10,582 bases of DNA from Bacteroidota bacterium. GTDB lineage: Bacteria > Bacteroidota > Bacteroidia > Chitinophagales > Chitinophagaceae. Where the stretch lies: positions 1-10,582 of the forward strand of contig JAFAGE010000261.1 of NCBI GenBank assembly GCA_023423015.1. Reading direction: 5' to 3'. Positions 8,601 to 10,582 of this stretch are shown here, one piece after another (positions within the stretch are counted from its first letter, which is position 1; each line of letters begins with the position of its first letter). The notes under the pieces are model-generated. The model was not told the DNA's origin. It saw only the letters and a program-made list of their open reading frames with translations, and ran no database searches. A program made the translations under genes and the position numbers.

Positions 8601-8913
8601 CGGATGGGAGTATTGTTCCGCCACCACCTCCGAAAATTCTGATGTGTTCACACGACGCTTCCTTGAGCAGATCCCTGATGTATCTGAAGAATTCAACATG
8701 TCCTCCCTGGTACGATGTAATGGCTATTGCATGAGCATCCTCTTCAATGGCGCATTCCACAATTTCATGCACGCTCCTGTTGTGACCGAGGTGGATGATC
8801 TCCGCGCCTTTCGACTGCAGGATGCGCCGCATAATGTTTATTGCGGCATCGTGGCCATCGAACAGCGAAGCGGCAGTAACAATCCGGATACGTTGGCTCG
8901 CGTGAGATGTCAT
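5656..8913 (-). CDS. icmF: Fused isobutyryl-CoA mutase IcmF (adenosylcobalamin-dependent)
   Basis: Cytoplasmic enzyme interconverting isobutyryl-CoA and n-butyryl-CoA through adenosylcobalamin radical chemistry, with its own GTPase chaperone in the same 1085-residue chain. Residues 10-140 are the B12 domain: SLFDGHDAAINIM (16-28) supplies H21 as the cobalt ligand, with Ala24 where most mutases have Gly in DxHxxG; SYQGGH (67-72) and GGGGG (95-99) follow. Residues 198-400 are the MeaB-like G domain: GTGGSGKS (206-213), SVDPS (236-240), ETAGAGQGD (299-307), NKTD (346-349). Residues 540-1085 are the mutase barrel, with RMFAGEG (580-586), SMTINGPAP (661-669), GTVQADILKEDQAQN (721-735) and SISISGYHIAEAGA (765-778). 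F582 and Q734 align with Tyr89 and Arg207 of methylmalonyl-CoA mutase; Phe/Gln is the ICM signature, so methylmalonyl-CoA is not expected as substrate. Related fused enzymes also convert isovaleryl-/pivalyl-CoA, a possible second activity. The C-terminus YDVGGRYRRNM is complete. Likely role: branched-chain acyl-CoA (valine) metabolism. Confidence 0.95.
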   Translation of the reverse strand: MTSHASQRIRIVTAASLFDGHDAAINIMRRILQSKGAEIIHLGHNRSVHEIVECAIEEDAHAIAITSYQGGHVEFFRYIRDLLKEASCEHIRIFGGGGGTILPSEAEELYRYGITRIYSPDDGRTLGLEGMIDDVLMYCRDEVSIRNYWNASKTWKGNAPLGELRDVRRISRKITEAEEGIADNDVSDISPTITSGSHNVVIGITGTGGSGKSSVADELVRRFLSSSQHLTIAVISVDPSRKKTGGALLGDRIRMNSVHHPRVYMRSLASRADNQALSAHVGVSIGICKNAGYDIIVVETAGAGQGDTSILGLCDISMYVMTPEFGAASQLEKINMLDFADLIVVNKTDKPGALDALHDVRKQYKRNANRFTATDDELPVYATVASQFNDAGVNEVFHALCKIMKEKSGISIESGFGQSYPELPRTIVPANRANYLATIAEHHRRYVNRVNVQCKIASHLYCLNESLPLVDEISRNHISALIKNTREQLDAECLTLLDSWNDMQVTYSGDYLQYEVRGKTIKSPLKNLSLSGTAVPRIALPRFSDWGDRLRWLLLENLPGRFPFTAGVYELKRTDEYPARMFAGEGGPARTNKRFHYLSEGQSAIRLSTAFDSVTLYGEDPGMRPDVFGKIGNAGVSIASLDDMKILYSGFDLCAPNTSVSMTINGPAPMMLAFFLNAAIDQQWEKQSIRVADSCDVATDSRIGHPVYEKIKKEVLSQVRGTVQADILKEDQAQNTCIFSTGFALKMMGDVQEFFIANQVRNFYSISISGYHIAEAGANPITQLAFTLANGFTYVEYFLSRGMQIDDFAPSLSFFFSNGMDPEYSVIGRVARRIWAKAIKNIYNGNERSQKLKYHIQTSGRSLHAQEIDFNDIRTTLQALYAIYDNCNSLHTNAYDEAITTPTENSVRRALAIQLIINKELGTAQNENPNQGSFIITELTDLVEEAVIAEFERLNQRGGVPGAMERMYQRNKIQEESLLYEHMKHTGELPVVGVNTFLGKEGSRTQIPHEVIRSTEEERLKQVKNIEAFKERNARNAPIALKRLQQAAIQNKNIFTELMETVKYCSLGQITHALYDVGGRYRRNM

Positions 8914-8926
8914 AATCTGGTTGTAT

Positions 8927-8945
8927 CAAAATTATGACAAAACTA
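8927..8945 (-). promoter_or_regulatory. Two tandem candidate -7 boxes upstream of icmF
   Basis: Reading the minus strand, TAGTTTTG (8938-8945) and TAATTTTG (8927-8934) both match the Bacteroidota -7 consensus TAnnTTTG exactly and lie 11 bp apart in the 44-bp gap before the icmF ATG (8911-8913). The upstream box would give a leader of about 15-20 nt; the downstream one would leave almost no leader. No clear -33 element is visible. The boxes suggest icmF can be transcribed apart from the upstream secreted-protein gene. Confidence 0.4.
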
Positions 8946-8957
8946 ATGACTGTTAGT

Positions 8958-10370
8958 TTATTCTTTCGTGAGCTTCACCAGCATACGTTCTTTACTGTTC
9001 ACAATTACCTCAAGAACATAATTACCGGGGATAAGATCGCGCGAGCCCTCAACAACGATGTTGTTTACGCCCTCATCTGCTTCAACTGTTGAATGCAGCA
9101 CGGTATTCTGTGAGCGATCATAGACACGTGTGGTTACCATCGAAGGCTCCTGCAATTGTACGTTGACGGCAATTTCTCTTTTTGAAGGATTAGGAGCAAC
9201 GCAGATCATGGTGAGCGACCGGGTGTTATACACACGCACGATCATGGGATTTGAGGTGGTGATTTCTCCCTGCTGATCTGTTTGCCGAAGGCGATAATAG
9301 ATATCTTTTTTAAGAGCGGTGTTTTTTCCTACTTTATCGATATACGTGTAATCGGCGCCGTTAGAAACAGATTGTTTCGCCAGGATTATTCCCGCGCTTT
9401 CCCACGATCTTCCATCAGTGCTTCTTTCCACTTCAAATTTCCTGGTCTCTGAATCTGCTTCGGTGTTCCATGCAAGTTCTACCTGCCCGTTCGATTTATA
9501 AGAACCATTAAACTTCACAAGCTTGGCAGCAGGGAAATTTATTTTAGCAACGATGGGATCTGAGCAGAGGTTGTTGCTGCCTTCGCTGCACACGCGGTAT
9601 AAAAATGACGTGCTCTTTCCCTTGAAACCAGTGTCTGGTATGAATACAAATGTTCCGTCAGGGAATAAGTCAACACGCCCATTATCGGGATGACGTTCAA
9701 GATAAATATTCTTTCCCGACGTTTCTATGAGTTTTCCTTTTGCAGTACGGTCTGCTTCGCCAACAAAGATTTTCGCATATGCTTCAGGGGCGCTGTAACA
9801 TCCACCTTCAAACTTATATGCTGCGGAAGTTTGAAACTCGTCGATGGCTATTGCTGCACTTCCACCCGTTCCACCATAAAGGATTGCGAGGCGATATTCT
9901 CCTTCTTTGATGTCTTTGAACGTTGCAGCTACCTGCTCCAGCTTCGAGGCTTTTTTCCCGTCAATATTTATTGTCTGCAATTCATGAACGATATTATTGT
10001 TTGCATCGGCCAGGCAGATTTTCAACCAACGGGTATCAGGGGCAGAGAAATCTTCATTAAAGCCGTACACAAACGAAACGTTGATGGTGCCTATAACATT
10101 CAGCAAAGGAGTATAGATGCCAGCGTTGCCTGCATTAAGAGCGCCGGCAGCACTCACCATGGAGCCGTCGCCTTCAATGGCTTTGTTCCATCCGTTTTGA
10201 TTTACGTCGAACTGGTGAAACGTCCAGCAGCTATTCTGGAGCATCCCCCGTAGCTGTTTGACCGGTACGCCAGGACGCGAGTTGAAGTTCTCAATTGTGT
10301 TTGCGAAGCTTGTGGCAGAGGCCAGCAATAAAGCTGCGATAAAGCTGCTGCGGCAGATCTTGTTGTGCAT
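8958..10370 (-). CDS. Secreted protein with C-terminal type IX secretion (T9SS) sorting domain
   Basis: A 470-residue secreted cargo protein of the Bacteroidota T9SS; its own activity is unknown. Residues 1-23 are a Sec signal peptide (hydrophobic FIAALLLASA, likely cleavage after SFA). Residues 25-185 form a beta-rich region (TRWLKICLADANNN, then EYRLAILYGGTGGSAAIAID) of the kind seen in carbohydrate- or surface-adhesion modules, but I see no catalytic motif. Residues 205-280 look like an Ig/cadherin-like fold (NGRVDLFPDGTFVFIPDTGF). Residues 285-383 are a fibronectin-III-like module common just before T9SS tails (GQVELAWNTE, FEVERSTDGRSWE, YYRLRQTDQQGE). Residues 391-470 are the type A sorting domain: APNPS, TRVYDRS, then LIPGNYVLEV and a final MLVKLTKE. 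The tail is normally removed on export, leaving the protein on the cell surface or free. The start gives a good signal peptide and has an A-rich leader. icmF lies 44 bp downstream on the same strand, but no functional tie is evident. Confidence 0.85.
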   Translation of the reverse strand: MHNKICRSSFIAALLLASATSFANTIENFNSRPGVPVKQLRGMLQNSCWTFHQFDVNQNGWNKAIEGDGSMVSAAGALNAGNAGIYTPLLNVIGTINVSFVYGFNEDFSAPDTRWLKICLADANNNIVHELQTINIDGKKASKLEQVAATFKDIKEGEYRLAILYGGTGGSAAIAIDEFQTSAAYKFEGGCYSAPEAYAKIFVGEADRTAKGKLIETSGKNIYLERHPDNGRVDLFPDGTFVFIPDTGFKGKSTSFLYRVCSEGSNNLCSDPIVAKINFPAAKLVKFNGSYKSNGQVELAWNTEADSETRKFEVERSTDGRSWESAGIILAKQSVSNGADYTYIDKVGKNTALKKDIYYRLRQTDQQGEITTSNPMIVRVYNTRSLTMICVAPNPSKREIAVNVQLQEPSMVTTRVYDRSQNTVLHSTVEADEGVNNIVVEGSRDLIPGNYVLEVIVNSKERMLVKLTKE

Positions 10371-10419
10371 TTTTTTTGAATCTCGTTATCAAATGGTTCG
10401 AATACGGGTGTATACCGTT

Positions 10420-10513
10420 GGAGATTCAAAGGAGGGACAAACAACAAAGATTTTGCTCTAAAGGGAACAACAGTCAACAAATGGGGAGAATCAAAGGATG
10501 GGACAAGACAAAG
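10420..10513. repeat. Pair of imperfect direct repeats upstream of the T9SS-cargo gene
   Basis: GGAGATTCAAAGGAGGGAC begins at 10420 and GGAGAATCAAAGGATGGGAC at 10485; similarity continues through ACAA..CAAAG to 10449 and 10513. The two copies of about 30 bp are 65 bp apart in the otherwise empty 212-bp region 10371-10582. On the minus strand, towards the cargo gene, each copy contains CCTTTGA(A/T)TCTCC. They could be regulator sites or remnants of a duplication. Nearer the start, ACGGGTGTATACCGT (10404-10418) is a weak dyad. Confidence 0.5.
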
Positions 10514-10549
10514 CTAATATGCGGATTTGGTAAATGCAATAGGGAGGGG

Positions 10550-10582
10550 GCAGGTGGCAGATGGCAGGTGGCAGGTGGCAGG
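10550..10582. repeat. Heptanucleotide tandem repeat (GCAGGTG)n, running off the right edge
   Basis: Four complete 7-bp units and a partial fifth: GCAGGTG, GCAGATG, GCAGGTG, GCAGGTG, GCAGG. One unit has a G-to-A change. The array starts after a G-rich run (agggaggggg) and is cut by the window end, so its full length is unknown. It lies about 180 bp upstream of the T9SS-cargo gene. A 7-bp unit would shift the frame inside a gene, so an intergenic position is expected; copy number may vary by slippage. Confidence 0.8.

Noticed and set aside
4592..8913. OYE and icmF as one catabolic pathway
   Set aside because: They are convergent, not co-transcribed, and no acyl-CoA dehydrogenase, hydratase or thiolase gene lies nearby; adjacency alone does not support a shared pathway.
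9690..10253. A 187-codon open frame on the plus strand opposite the T9SS-cargo gene
   Set aside because: It is antisense to a protein with a good signal peptide and sorting domain; the translation is Cys/Phe-rich with no family features.
10550..10582. Possible CRISPR repeat
   Set aside because: The units are 7 bp and directly abutting with no spacers, so this is a simple tandem repeat; no cas gene is present.
1..10582. Phage, transposon, toxin-antitoxin or defence island
   Set aside because: No transposase, integrase, terminal repeats, nuclease or toxin-like motif was found; all large genes are metabolic, transport or secreted-protein types.

Overview
The window looks like chromosomal core sequence from a member of the Bacteroidota, most likely Chitinophagia/Chitinophagaceae or a close relative. 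Three things point there. One predicted secreted protein ends in a type IX secretion (T9SS) sorting domain, a system confined to this phylum. Candidate promoters fit the Bacteroidota -7 element TAnnTTTG. Most starts lack a Shine-Dalgarno sequence and have A/T-rich leaders. The exact genus cannot be read from the sequence.

Layout, left to right. (1) 1-1320, minus: the first 440 codons of a KefB/KefC-type monovalent cation:proton antiporter, cut by the left edge just as its NAD-binding regulatory domain begins. (2) 1510-1827, plus: a 105-residue two-helix membrane protein of unknown function, divergent from the antiporter. (3) 1824-4451, minus: an 875-residue cytoplasmic GH63/MGH1-like glucosidase whose stop codon overlaps the stop of the small gene. 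(4) 4592-5653, plus: an Old Yellow Enzyme of the YqjM (thermophilic-like) class, divergent from the glucosidase across a 140-bp region that carries a dyad. (5) 5656-8913, minus: a full fused isobutyryl-CoA mutase, IcmF (B12 domain, MeaB-like G-protein chaperone and mutase in one chain), convergent with the OYE gene and only 2 bp from it. (6) 8958-10370, minus: a secreted, probably surface-exposed, T9SS cargo protein. (7) 10371-10582: non-coding, with a pair of imperfect direct repeats and a heptanucleotide tandem repeat running off the right edge.

The genes do not form one pathway. Their order alternates in strand (divergent, convergent, divergent, convergent), with only the T9SS protein and icmF in tandem, and candidate promoter boxes lie between those two. 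The common theme is housekeeping or catabolic: cation/pH homeostasis, intracellular oligosaccharide or glycoside hydrolysis, reduction of electrophilic enones, and branched-chain acyl-CoA rearrangement. I found no mobile element, CRISPR array, tRNA, rRNA, phage gene or defence system, and no convincing new multi-gene system. The best leads are small: the dyad between the glucosidase and OYE genes, the unknown two-helix membrane protein beside the antiporter, the mutase's substrate-specificity residues, and the repeats at the right end.
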